DNA from: Methanolinea sp. | Lineage (GTDB): Archaea; Halobacteriota; Methanomicrobia; Methanomicrobiales; Methanospirillaceae | Direction: 5' to 3' | Length of the DNA: 64,000 nt | Assembly (NCBI GenBank): GCA_029907345.1 | Contig: JARYMB010000001.1 | Location: 104,792 to 168,791, forward strand | Part shown: positions 8,480 through 16,263 of the stretch, in pieces | Numbering within the stretch: the stretch's first letter is position 1 | How the letters are laid out: each line of letters starts with the position of its first letter | Position numbers and translations under genes: made by a program | Notes under the pieces: model-generated | The model's database searches: none | What the model was told of the DNA's origin: nothing | What the model saw: only the letters and a program-made list of their open reading frames with translations

Positions 8480-9196
8480 ATGCCACGGGTTTATTTTGTC
8501 GGTGGGGGTCCGGGAGACCCCGGCCTCATCACGGTCAGGGGTCGCGACCTCCTCTCGAAGGCCGATGTCCTGGTCTATACCGGCTCACTCATCCATCCCC
8601 GGCTCGTGGAAGAGTGCCCCGCTCACCTCAAAGTGAACAGCCACGGAATGAGGCTCGAAGATATCGGGGAATTACTCGTCAGCCATGCAAGGGCAGGGTC
8701 CACGGTTGTGCGCCTCCATTCGGGCGATCCTTCCCTCTATGGGGCAATCGTGGAGCAGATGCAGTTCCTGTCAGATGCAGGTGTGGATTTCGAGGTCGTT
8801 CCCGGAGTCTCCTCGCTCTTTGCCGCAGCAGCTGCCTTACAAACACAGCTCACCCTCGGCGGGGTCGCCGAGAGTCTTATCATCACCCGGCCTGCAGGGT
8901 CCACCCTCGAAAGTGACGAGATAGCGGAACTCTCGGAGCACAGGGCAACGATGGTCTTTTTCCTCGGGACAGCACACCTCGAAGAGATAACCGCGAAGGT
9001 CCGGTGTCCCCCCCATACACCGGCAGCGGTCGTCTACCATGCGAGCTGGGAGGATCAGCGAATCGTTCGGGGAACTGTGGCAGACATCGCAGAGAAGGCG
9101 CGGGAGGCCGGGATAGAAAGGACGGCCCTCCTCATCATCGGCGGCGTCCTCGAACCCGCCTCCTCCGGCCACAGGAGGTCGCACCTGTATTCATGA
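8480..9196 (+). CDS. cbiF: Cobalt-precorrin-4 C11-methyltransferase
   Basis: This 238-residue SAM-dependent methylase of the CbiF/CobM type has RVYFVGGGPGDPGLITVRG, DVLVYTGSLIHPRLV, VRLHSGDPSLYGAIVEQM and VPGVSSLFAAAAAL with LTLGGVAESLIITR. The YTGSL and HSGDPSLYGA segments separate it from the other methylases in the operon. The end overlaps the start of cbiG by four bases (ATGA). Confidence 0.94.
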   Translation: MPRVYFVGGGPGDPGLITVRGRDLLSKADVLVYTGSLIHPRLVEECPAHLKVNSHGMRLEDIGELLVSHARAGSTVVRLHSGDPSLYGAIVEQMQFLSDAGVDFEVVPGVSSLFAAAAALQTQLTLGGVAESLIITRPAGSTLESDEIAELSEHRATMVFFLGTAHLEEITAKVRCPPHTPAAVVYHASWEDQRIVRGTVADIAEKAREAGIERTALLIIGGVLEPASSGHRRSHLYS

Positions 9197-10062
9197 AAGG
9201 ATCCGTCATCGCACTGGAGAGGTTCACCGGCCCCGCCCGGAGGATAGCAGAATACCTTGACGGTAACCTCGTTATCTTTTCCCGCGATGCGTTCGCATCT
9301 GCTTTCCGGGATTCGCCGTGGATCGTTGCGGTCATGGCAGCCGGTATAGCGACAAGGTCCATCGCGCCGCTCCTTCGGGACAAGTGGCACGACCCGGCCG
9401 TCGTCGTCGTTGACCCTGACCTCTCCTTTGCAATCCCCCTCGTCGGAGGCCACCACGGGGCCAATGACCTCGCGCGGAAACTGGCCGGACTTGGCGCTGT
9501 CCCGGTGATTACAACGGCAACGGACAGGTCCGGGAAGGAGTCCGTCGAGGCTGCAGCTACCCGCACCGGCTGCCGCATCCTCAACCGGGAATCCACCCTC
9601 CCTGTCAATGCGGCAGTCCTCGACGGGGAAGTCCCGATCTACACGATATCCGGGCCCTCCATGGTCATTGCCGGACCACGTGTTGCCATTCTCTTCCGGA
9701 ATGGCGAGTACTCCGTCGGGATCGGGTGCCGGAGAGGGGCCGGGGCGGAATCCGTCCGGGAAGCCCTCGAAAAGGCCTTCGAAATGACCGGTATTGGAAA
9801 AGAAGACGTGGGCATCTACGCCTCGACGGTAAAAAAGGCACACGAGCAGGGGATCATCGGGGGCGTAAGGGCACTTGGGGGGACGATTGTCTTCCTCGAG
9901 GATTCTGTCCTTGCGGCGTATCCTCCTGCGTCTCCCTCCCGGGCAGGGACCGTGGGGCTGGCGGGTGTTGCGGAACCTGCCGCCCTCGCGGTATCTGAAA
10001 AAAAGGAACTTATCATGAAGAAGACAGTTTTTGGAGGTGTTACCGTTGCCATTGCCCGGTGA
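9193..10062 (+). CDS. cbiG: Cobalt-precorrin-5A hydrolase
   Basis: This 289-residue CbiG opens the delta-lactone ring and releases acetaldehyde. It has AAGIATRSIAPLLRDKWHDPAVVVVD, the GGHHGANDLARKL motif of the N-terminal domain and a C-terminal domain beginning SVGIGCRRGAGAESVREAL. The start is ATG 9193 in the cbiF stop overlap. An open frame back to 9004 lies inside cbiF and is not used. Its end overlaps the cbiH start region. Confidence 0.92.
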   Translation: MKGSVIALERFTGPARRIAEYLDGNLVIFSRDAFASAFRDSPWIVAVMAAGIATRSIAPLLRDKWHDPAVVVVDPDLSFAIPLVGGHHGANDLARKLAGLGAVPVITTATDRSGKESVEAAATRTGCRILNRESTLPVNAAVLDGEVPIYTISGPSMVIAGPRVAILFRNGEYSVGIGCRRGAGAESVREALEKAFEMTGIGKEDVGIYASTVKKAHEQGIIGGVRALGGTIVFLEDSVLAAYPPASPSRAGTVGLAGVAEPAALAVSEKKELIMKKTVFGGVTVAIAR

Positions 10063-10828
10063 AGGACGGGGTGTCCTTTACGTGGTCGGGTGCGGGCCCG
10101 GCCCCGTGGACCAGATGACCGGGAGGGCCATTGCAGCCCTGAAGGAGGCAGAATACGTCCTTGGCAATGCGTCCTACCTTGCCCCTCTCGCCCCGATCCT
10201 CGAGGGCAAGAAGGTCATCAGGAGCTCGATGGGAAAGGAGGTCGAAAGGGCACGACTTGCCGTTGAACTCGCCGGAGAGTGCACCGTTGCAATGGTGAGC
10301 GGTGGGGACCCCGGTGTTTACGGGATGGCAGGCATCGTCCTCGAAGTCGCGCAACGGTCAGAGATTCCCGTGAAGGTCGTTGTCATCCCGGGGGTGACGG
10401 CGGCAACCGCTGCCGCATCCCTTCTCGGCTCACCACTCTCCGGAGACTTTGCAGTCGTCAGCCTCTCCGACCTTCTCACCCCCCTCGGGGTCATCGAGGA
10501 GAGGCTCCGGTGTGCGTTTGCAATGGGTGTTCCTGTGGTTCTTTACAACCCCCGGAGTCGCGGGAGACCGCATAACTTTGCACGGGCGGTCGGGATAGCC
10601 CTCCGGTTCAGGGATCCTGCAACACCTGTCGGGATTGTCAAAAATGCGTACCGGGAAGGAGAGGAGATCATCGTCACGACACTCGCCGGCGTTGCAGATC
10701 ACGAGGAGACAATCGACATGCACAGCACCGTTATCATCGGCGGAATCGAGACCAGGATTGGGAAGGTGGGAGAAAATGACAAGACGATCATCACCCCGCG
10801 GGGATACCAGAAAAAATACGTATACTGA
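10046..10828 (+). CDS. cbiH: Cobalt-precorrin-3B C17-methyltransferase
   Basis: This enzyme of about 260 residues carries out ring contraction and C17 methylation. Motifs: LYVVGCGPGPVDQMTGRA, VLGNASYLAPL, MVSGGDPGVYGMAGIVLE, VVIPGVTAATAAASLLGSPLSGDF and VLYNPRSRGRP. There is no ATG. TTG 10046 is chosen because GGAGGTG (10033-10039) lies six bases before it; TTG 10031 and TTG 10052 are other options. The start is inside the end of cbiG. No extra C-terminal Fe-S domain is seen. Confidence 0.9.
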   Translation: MPLPGEGRGVLYVVGCGPGPVDQMTGRAIAALKEAEYVLGNASYLAPLAPILEGKKVIRSSMGKEVERARLAVELAGECTVAMVSGGDPGVYGMAGIVLEVAQRSEIPVKVVVIPGVTAATAAASLLGSPLSGDFAVVSLSDLLTPLGVIEERLRCAFAMGVPVVLYNPRSRGRPHNFARAVGIALRFRDPATPVGIVKNAYREGEEIIVTTLAGVADHEETIDMHSTVIIGGIETRIGKVGENDKTIITPRGYQKKYVY

Positions 10829-11456
10829 TCTGGGGGCAATTCCCGGAGAGGCACTTTGGATCTCGGAGAAGAGCAGGAAGATTGCCCAAAAGGAGATCGG
10901 GAATGCGACCCCGGAGGACCGCATCCGCCAGAGGTGCTCGATTGCAGTCGGGGACCTGGCCATGGCAGAACTCCTCCGGTTCACACGCGACCCTGTCACT
11001 GCCGGGCTTTTTGCCCTGGGGCGACGTGCCCCCCTCATCACCGATATACGCATGGTCCAGGCGGGTATCCAGAAAAGGGGACACGGGAGCAGGGTCATCT
11101 GTGCTCTTGACCATGCGGGAAGGGCGCAGGCGGAGGGGATAACCCGGACGAGAGCAGGGATACTGGCGCTCCGGGAAGAGATCGGCGGGGCCATCGTTGT
11201 CATCGGGAATGCACCTTCCGCACTCCTCTCCCTCTGCGACTTAATCGAAGACGGGTGCCTTCCAGCCCTCGTCGTCGGTACACCGGTAGGGTTCGTCAAT
11301 GCCGCGGAGTCCAAAGAGAGGCTTCGTTCACTTCCCGTTCCTTCCATCACAAATATCGGGACACGGGGGGGGACACCGGTCGCAGTTGCTGCAATCAATG
11401 AGATCATCACGATGTATGCGGAGAGCCACCCGGGCCGGGGACATGCAGGAGAGTAA
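10776..11456 (+). CDS. cbiC: Cobalt-precorrin-8 methylmutase (CbiC-like)
   Basis: This 226-residue enzyme moves the methyl group from C11 to C12 to give cobyrinate. It matches the family in GAIPGEALWISEKSRKIA..., TDIRMVQAGI, VIGNAPSALL and the C-terminal VGTPVGFVNAAESKERL. The region where known CbiC/CobH have a catalytic His (R-x-I-H-A/T) reads RCSIAVGD here, without His. The start is ATG 10776, preceded by GGTGGGAG; it overlaps the end of cbiH. The stop overlaps cbiD by 14 bases. Confidence 0.85.
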   Translation: MTRRSSPRGDTRKNTYTDLGAIPGEALWISEKSRKIAQKEIGNATPEDRIRQRCSIAVGDLAMAELLRFTRDPVTAGLFALGRRAPLITDIRMVQAGIQKRGHGSRVICALDHAGRAQAEGITRTRAGILALREEIGGAIVVIGNAPSALLSLCDLIEDGCLPALVVGTPVGFVNAAESKERLRSLPVPSITNIGTRGGTPVAVAAINEIITMYAESHPGRGHAGE

Positions 11457-12465
11457 ACCCCTTATCGACCCCGTGACAGGGTTTTTGTACCCGGAATCAT
11501 GGGTGGCCGCATGCACGGACAGGGAACAGCTTGCCCTTGCCGCCTCCGGGCTGGGCGTGCTGACCGCATCGGGAAAGATGCTCAGGAGAGGTTATACCAC
11601 GGGGACGACCGCTGCTGCTGCCTGCAAAGCGGCCGTTCTCTCGCTTGAAAATCCCGTTGACAGCGTCACGGTCCGTACACCATGCGGGATTTCCCTTGAT
11701 GTTCCCGTGCGGTGCTCCAGGGGACGGGCCGAGGCCTCCAAGTTTGCAGGAGACTATCCCGGGGACGCTACCGCCGGGCTTGTCTTTGTTGCAGAGGCAG
11801 AGGCCCGGCACGAGGGTGTCACCCTCGAAACCGGAGAAGGAATAGGGCGTTTTTCCCGTGAGACGCCGCGGGGCCGCCCGGGAGAGCCGGCGATCAGTCC
11901 TTCTGCACTCCAGGAGATCATGGAGGCAATCACCGACGGGATGGAGATGACAGGGATTCCGGGTGTCGCAATCACGCTTGCCGTTCCGGGAGGACATGTT
12001 ACCGCCGGAAAGACACTGAACCCGCGCCTCGGCATCCTCGGGGGGATTTCTGTCCTTGGGACGACCGGGCTCGTCGAACCCTGGGACGATCACATGGCAG
12101 GATCCGTGAAGGAGAGGGTGGCAGCAGCAGGGCGCGTTGTGGTCACAACGGGCCGCCTCGGTTTACGCTACTCCCGCCTCCATTTTCCCGACCACGAGAT
12201 CGTCCTCGCCGGTTCGGGGATCGGGGAGGCACTCGGGGCAGCGAGGGGAAAGGTAATCCTCTGCGGCCTGCCGGGCCTCGTACTGAAGTTCCTGTTCCCG
12301 GGAATACTCCAAGGGACAGGCTGCCTCACCGTTGAGGAACTCTCGCAGACACCTGTTTTTTCCGAAAAAATGGAAGAGGCTTTTTCCATTGCGCGCACGA
12401 AGTACCCGTTCCTGCGTGTCGTTATCCTCTCGCGGGATGGAGAGATCATGGGGGACAGCGGATGA
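11443..12465 (+). CDS. cbiD: Cobalt-precorrin-5B C1-methyltransferase
   Basis: This 340-residue CbiD-type methylase installs the C1 methyl group. The diagnostic segment is LRRGYTTGTTAAAACKAAVL; most CbiD proteins have Cys where this has the second Thr of GTT. Others are VTLAVPGGxV-like ITLAVPGGHVTAGKTLNPRLGI, GGISVLGTTGLVEPW and VLAGSGIGEALGAA. About 45 residues precede the core (PVTGFLYPESWV...), longer than the minimal family form. The start is ATG 11443 inside the end of cbiC; it ends in an ATGA overlap with cbiE. Confidence 0.93.
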   Translation: MQESKPLIDPVTGFLYPESWVAACTDREQLALAASGLGVLTASGKMLRRGYTTGTTAAAACKAAVLSLENPVDSVTVRTPCGISLDVPVRCSRGRAEASKFAGDYPGDATAGLVFVAEAEARHEGVTLETGEGIGRFSRETPRGRPGEPAISPSALQEIMEAITDGMEMTGIPGVAITLAVPGGHVTAGKTLNPRLGILGGISVLGTTGLVEPWDDHMAGSVKERVAAAGRVVVTTGRLGLRYSRLHFPDHEIVLAGSGIGEALGAARGKVILCGLPGLVLKFLFPGILQGTGCLTVEELSQTPVFSEKMEEAFSIARTKYPFLRVVILSRDGEIMGDSG

Positions 12466-13058
12466 AGATCGTGGGGGTCGGATGCGGACCGGGTTTGCTG
12501 ACTTCCCAGGCCATCAGGGAGATATCGGAAGCCCGGCAGGTATACGGGTCAGGAAGGGCTATCGACCTTGCCCGCGCCTTCATCAGGCCGGATGCCGTTG
12601 TGCACGAGATCGAAGACTACCGTACTTTGAGGGATCTTCCTGCCGGGGCAGTCGTCCTTTCCACCGGCGACCCGATGCTCGCCGGGCTCGGGTACCTGCC
12701 GGGAGAGGTCATTCCCGGAATCTCGTCCCTCCAGCTCGCACTTGCCCGCCTTCATATCCCGATGCAGGAAGTCTCGGTCGTGGTCGCACATGGCCGCAAC
12801 CACGGGCGTGCCCTCGCTGACCTGCACTCCGAGGTGGAAAGGGGAAAGACAGTATTCCTGATTGCTGACCCCGGTTTTGATGTCGGTTCCTGTGCCGGAA
12901 CCCTCCTCGACATCCCGGGGGAGATTGCAATCATCCTCTGCGAGGATCTGGGTTACCCCGGCGAACGGATCGAGGCCGGGACGCGGATGAACCCTCCCTC
13001 TCCCCGGTCGGACCTCTTTTCCCTCATCATCAGGCCTAAAGGAAAAAATCGGGGGTAA
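12462..13058 (+). CDS. cbiE: Cobalt-precorrin-7 C5-methyltransferase
   Basis: This 198-residue tetrapyrrole methylase has IVGVGCGPGLLTSQAIREI, RQVYGSGRAIDLA, VVLSTGDPMLAGLG and VIPGISSLQLALARL, the CbiE pattern with the short GDPMLAG turn. It acts with CbiT. It ends the operon. The ring-reduction gene cbiJ, a cobalt chelatase and the later amidation genes (cbiA, cbiP) are not in this window. Confidence 0.92.
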   Translation: MKIVGVGCGPGLLTSQAIREISEARQVYGSGRAIDLARAFIRPDAVVHEIEDYRTLRDLPAGAVVLSTGDPMLAGLGYLPGEVIPGISSLQLALARLHIPMQEVSVVVAHGRNHGRALADLHSEVERGKTVFLIADPGFDVGSCAGTLLDIPGEIAIILCEDLGYPGERIEAGTRMNPPSPRSDLFSLIIRPKGKNRG

Positions 13059-13136
13059 AATCCGGTATTCAGTCTCCGATCGGGAAAAAGAGAATAAATA
13101 CAAACAGGCAATAACACTGTACCGGGAGAAGAAAGA

Positions 13137-13316
13137 ATGGAAAAAAGTGCCAAGAAACAGATAAGCCTCCTCTGTTTTGTCGCGGGTTTTATACTCTTGC
13201 TCATCCAGGACCTGAAAGGTTTTTCCACCATCAACCTTGGATTCTCATGGCCGTGGGCAATCATGTTCTACACCGGCCTGCTCCTGATCCTTATCGGGTA
13301 TTATTTACGGGGATAA
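13137..13316 (+). CDS. Small membrane protein with two transmembrane segments (59 aa)
   Basis: This 59-residue ORF is below common length cut-offs. It starts with a basic head (MEKSAKKQ), then has hydrophobic helix 1 (ISLLCFVAGFILLLI), a short loop (QDLKGFSTINLGFSWPW) and helix 2 (AIMFYTGLLLILIGYYL), ending RG. GGGAGAAG lies ahead of the ATG. Codon use agrees with its neighbours. It follows the cbi operon by 78 bases and faces mutY. No family is recognised; it looks like a single-unit inner-membrane protein. Confidence 0.65.
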   Translation: MEKSAKKQISLLCFVAGFILLLIQDLKGFSTINLGFSWPWAIMFYTGLLLILIGYYLRG

Positions 13317-13349
13317 GGTCCCACCCCGGTTGCCCGGCAGACGGGGCTT

Positions 13350-14195
13350 TCAGGGAAGCCTGAACCACTCCCCCTCCCTTACGATGAGACCCTCTTCTGC
13401 CATCCGGTCACAGATTGCACGAACCCTGTTACCTTCGGCCATCACTGCTGCAGGAAGGTTCGACTGGTCGAGGCGGCCTGAATGGAGGAGGACAGAGATG
13501 ATACGCCCCCTGATCTCCCGATCCGATCCGCGGAACGGGGCCTGCCTGTGGTAATGGGCGCTTCTCCGGTTGGTGTCCGGAACAACGGAGCGCAGGTGGG
13601 CCCCAAAGTCCATCAGGGCGTAGTACCAGTCCGCTGGGTTTTCCCGGTCCAGAGTGGCACGGACGAGGGGGATGATTGTGCTGTCAGGGATGCGTTCCCC
13701 GACAGGGAAGAACCAGTGAAGGAAGAGCCTGCGGATATTCGTCTCGACAAAGACAGATGGCATGTTGTAGGCAAACGCCCTGATTGACGCCGCTGTTGCC
13801 TTTCCTATGCCGGGTAGGGAGAGGAGGTCTTTTTCCTCCGCGGGGAGTATGCCCCCGTGCCTGTCGGTGACGATCCTTGCCGTTTTATGCAGGTTCAGTG
13901 CTCTCCGGTTGTATCCAAGGCCCTTCCATGCACGCAGGACCTCTGCCAGGGGAGCCTCTGCAAGGGGTGAAAATCCGGGAAATGACGAGATAAAAGGAGG
14001 ATAGTGCACCATGACCCGTTCGACTCCCGTCTGCTGGAGCATGACCTCCGAGACAAGGATGCAGTAAGGATCGGTCGTTTCCCGCCACGGAAACCTGCGC
14101 CGGTATTTCCTGTAATGGCTGTATACTGCTTCCCGGACCCGTGCAATTTCTTCCGAAGAAAGAGGGCAGGTATCAGTATCGGCCGGGTATTCCAT
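13350..14195 (-). CDS. mutY: MutY/HhH-GPD DNA glycosylase without an iron-sulfur cluster
   Basis: This 281-residue base-excision glycosylase probably removes adenine opposite 8-oxoguanine. Seen are FPWRETTDPYCILVSEVMLQQT (MutY N-terminus), GLGYNRRALNL and the helix-hairpin-helix LPGIGKATAASI. The segment carrying the catalytic Asp in most relatives reads FVETNIRR, with Glu. After MDFGAH, where MutY and EndoIII have four Cys for a 4Fe-4S cluster, it reads PDTNRRSAHYHRQAPF with no Cys; clusterless relatives are known. The start is ATG 14195; the ORF extends 24 codons further into the photolyase gene. It overlaps that gene by 23 bases, so the two are coupled. Confidence 0.82.
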   Translation of the reverse strand: MEYPADTDTCPLSSEEIARVREAVYSHYRKYRRRFPWRETTDPYCILVSEVMLQQTGVERVMVHYPPFISSFPGFSPLAEAPLAEVLRAWKGLGYNRRALNLHKTARIVTDRHGGILPAEEKDLLSLPGIGKATAASIRAFAYNMPSVFVETNIRRLFLHWFFPVGERIPDSTIIPLVRATLDRENPADWYYALMDFGAHLRSVVPDTNRRSAHYHRQAPFRGSDREIRGRIISVLLHSGRLDQSNLPAAVMAEGNRVRAICDRMAEEGLIVREGEWFRLP

Positions 14196-15555
14196 ACTTT
14201 TCAATGAGGGCCTCCACCCGTTGCACGTAACTTTCGATGGAAAACTTCCTCTCGAGACCGGCTGCATTCATGTACCGGACTTTTCCCAATACGGGTCTCT
14301 CCGGCCATGGCCTGTCGTGTTTTCCAAAGCACCACGCAACCCCGGCATAGGAACTGGGATCCCTCCCGTCCAGTTCGTAGCGGTTATTCAGAACAAGTGC
14401 GGTGGAATATGCCTCTTCCGGTGACCGGGTCCATTCGAGGATCTTTTTTGCCCAGTACATGCGCATGTAGCCGTGCATCTTCCCGGTGATGACCAGCTCA
14501 TTCTGGCACGCGTTCCAGTAGGGATCGTGCGTCTTGGCCCCCTCGAGTTCCCGGGCAGTATAGGTATATTCCCGCAGGTCGCGGGCATGATCCCCGAGGG
14601 TCGCACGGGCCCATGCGGGAAGTCCCTGGAACGAGTCATACCGGGGGTTGTAATGCACGAAATTGACGGCAAGTTCCCGCCGGACAATTAGCTGATCCAG
14701 GAACTCATCCATGCCCGGTTTTTGCGTCTCCATGACCCTGGACGCACATTCAACGGGTGATATGTTCCCGAAATGGAGATAGGGGGAGAGATGGGAGAGC
14801 ACGTCCTGCGAGGGGTCGTTCCGGCGGGATGGATAAAGCGACAGTTTCTCTCCGATGAACGTCTCCAGTCTCCTGCGGGCTTCGTCCTCGCCACCCCGGA
14901 AAATGGGTGAGGGACCGACGGAACTGTCGATTCCGGAATGAATGAGTGTTTTTACATCCTGGTACGGAATTCCGTCGACATCCGGGGCCTTCCCTGCGGA
15001 CGCAGCATCCCCGGGCATGTCAAGGAAATCAGGGATGAGTCTTTCCATTTTCCTCCGGAAGGTCCCTGCCGACCATTCCTCCTTTTGAGATGCCCGCTCC
15101 ACGGGGACGATGACATTGTCCTCGACCTCGATGAAAGGGCAACCAATCTCACGGGCAAGAGTCTCCCGGCACCTCTTGTGGTAAGAGAGGTACCCCCTGT
15201 CAGTGACGACAAATGCCGCATCTTTCGCGAGGTCAGCAATCTCTTTCACGGGATCTCCCCTCCGGAGGACGAGGGGGATTTTCCGCCGGGAAAGACCGGC
15301 ACCTGCCGAGAGAATTCCCTCTGAGAGGAACGTGAAATGCCTGAGGTTCGCTTCAGGGTACGAAGGGTCGATGCAGAAACAGGTGACAACCGGCAGGTCA
15401 CGCGTGCGGGCATTTCCGAAGGCGTACGCGAGTGCCATGTTCCCCCCGGACCGCACCGAAGACTGCATCCAGTAAAGGACGTACTCTCCCTTCCCTGCAC
15501 GCGGTGCACGGACCTCCCTGATGCGTGACCTCTCGATCACGTGTGATACCGCCAT
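14173..15555 (-). CDS. phr: Class II deoxyribodipyrimidine (CPD) photolyase
   Basis: This 460-residue FAD enzyme splits UV-induced cyclobutane dimers using light. The class II signature YWMQSSVRSGGN is near the N-terminus, followed by the photolyase alpha/beta domain (VVTDRGYLSYH) and the FAD-binding helical domain (LSPYLHFGNISPVECA, RRELAVNFVHY, YWNACQNELVITGKMHGYMRMYWAKKILEW, ALVLNNRYELDGRDPSSYAGVAWCFGKHDRPW). Length is as expected. The start overlaps the end of the kinase remnant upstream, and the end overlaps mutY, so this sits in a minus-strand repair operon. A light-driven enzyme in a methanogen implies at least occasional exposure to light. Confidence 0.93.
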   Translation of the reverse strand: MAVSHVIERSRIREVRAPRAGKGEYVLYWMQSSVRSGGNMALAYAFGNARTRDLPVVTCFCIDPSYPEANLRHFTFLSEGILSAGAGLSRRKIPLVLRRGDPVKEIADLAKDAAFVVTDRGYLSYHKRCRETLAREIGCPFIEVEDNVIVPVERASQKEEWSAGTFRRKMERLIPDFLDMPGDAASAGKAPDVDGIPYQDVKTLIHSGIDSSVGPSPIFRGGEDEARRRLETFIGEKLSLYPSRRNDPSQDVLSHLSPYLHFGNISPVECASRVMETQKPGMDEFLDQLIVRRELAVNFVHYNPRYDSFQGLPAWARATLGDHARDLREYTYTARELEGAKTHDPYWNACQNELVITGKMHGYMRMYWAKKILEWTRSPEEAYSTALVLNNRYELDGRDPSSYAGVAWCFGKHDRPWPERPVLGKVRYMNAAGLERKFSIESYVQRVEALIEKYGIPGRY

Positions 15556-15776
15556 GCACCACCGGGAACTATCATTTCAAAAACCGCCCCCTCACCCGGC
15601 ACTCCGCACTCCCTGATGGAAATGCCTGTAATCGCGAGGATTTCCCTCGCCAGGAAGAGCCCGTAACCGGTATGTTCCCCATATCCCTTCCCGGATATTT
15701 TCTCCTTTTCATCCTCCGCGATACCCTTCCCGTTGTCCCGGAACCGGATAACGAGGTCGTACCCGCTTTTTAAACA
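15537..15776 (-). pseudogene. Remnant of a histidine kinase ATPase domain
   Basis: An 80-codon open frame reads SGYDLVIRFRDNGKGIAEDE, then GHTG-like EHTGYGLFLAREILAITG and CGVPGEGAVFEMIVPGG, then stops inside the start of the photolyase. These match the end of a HATPase_c domain: G1 box DNGKGI, G2 box TGYGLFLA and the final strands. The N box, dimerisation/His domain and sensor are absent. No ATG, GTG or TTG occurs in frame ahead of the G1 box, and a stop (TGA) closes the frame upstream near 15833. It is therefore the 3' end of a decayed sensor kinase. Confidence 0.7.
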
Positions 15777-15785
15777 CGCTACCGG

Positions 15786-15832
15786 GAAGCGGGAAGGAAA
15801 GTGCCGAAAAAGGCACTTCCCCCTTCCGCTTC
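15786..15832 (-). terminator. Long imperfect hairpin after the secreted-protein gene
   Basis: GAAGCGGGAAGGAAAGTGCC and GGCACTTCCCCCTTCCGCTTC form about 19 paired bases with a few mismatches around a GAAAAA/TTTTTC loop. It overlaps the last bases of the minus-strand gene ending at 15831. It may end transcription or protect the 3' end; it also marks the break point of the kinase remnant. Confidence 0.5.
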
Positions 15833-16175
15833 AGATCTTGAATGAAAACGGGGAAAACAGGTTCCCGGTCCGGGAAAATGAAAATTTCGTACCCGTGTCC
15901 TTTGGCACAAATGTCATCTCCGTTGTCCAGGTCCGGGCACCCGGGTTCACAACCGTCTCCTGGAATGTCCATTCCTGGATCTTCGGGAACCCATCTGTAT
16001 ACGTGATCTTTTTCACGGACACTGTTTCGTTGATCACGACGTTGCCGGATATACTGGTACTGCTGGATATCAGAGATCCACCAAGGATCTCAGCGGCAAC
16101 AGGTGAAGCGAGAACGAGTCCGCACAGTATCACGCAGACTGCTCCAATGAATGGTGTATGATATAAGTCTGGCAT
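15831..16175 (-). CDS. Secreted protein with signal peptide, unknown function
   Basis: This is a 114-residue protein. The N-terminus is a classical signal peptide (MPDLYHTPFIGAVCVILCGLVLASPVAAE, cleavage likely after the AxA-type VAA). The mature part is small, rich in Ser, Thr and beta-prone residues (GGSLISSSTSISGNVVINETV; WTFQETVVNPGARTWTTEMTF) and without Cys. The start is ATG 16175, six bases after GGAGG; a 15-codon upstream extension has no such site. It is on the same strand as the surrounding repair genes but shares no obvious role with them. No family is recognised. Confidence 0.7.
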   Translation of the reverse strand: MPDLYHTPFIGAVCVILCGLVLASPVAAEILGGSLISSSTSISGNVVINETVSVKKITYTDGFPKIQEWTFQETVVNPGARTWTTEMTFVPKDTGTKFSFSRTGNLFSPFSFKI

Positions 16176-16263
16176 ATTTTCCTCCGTGTGGCGTGGCGGC
16201 TCACGACGGACCATGTTCACACTACTGTCGGTCCCCCTTACCTATATCCTTTTTCCCCTGCAC

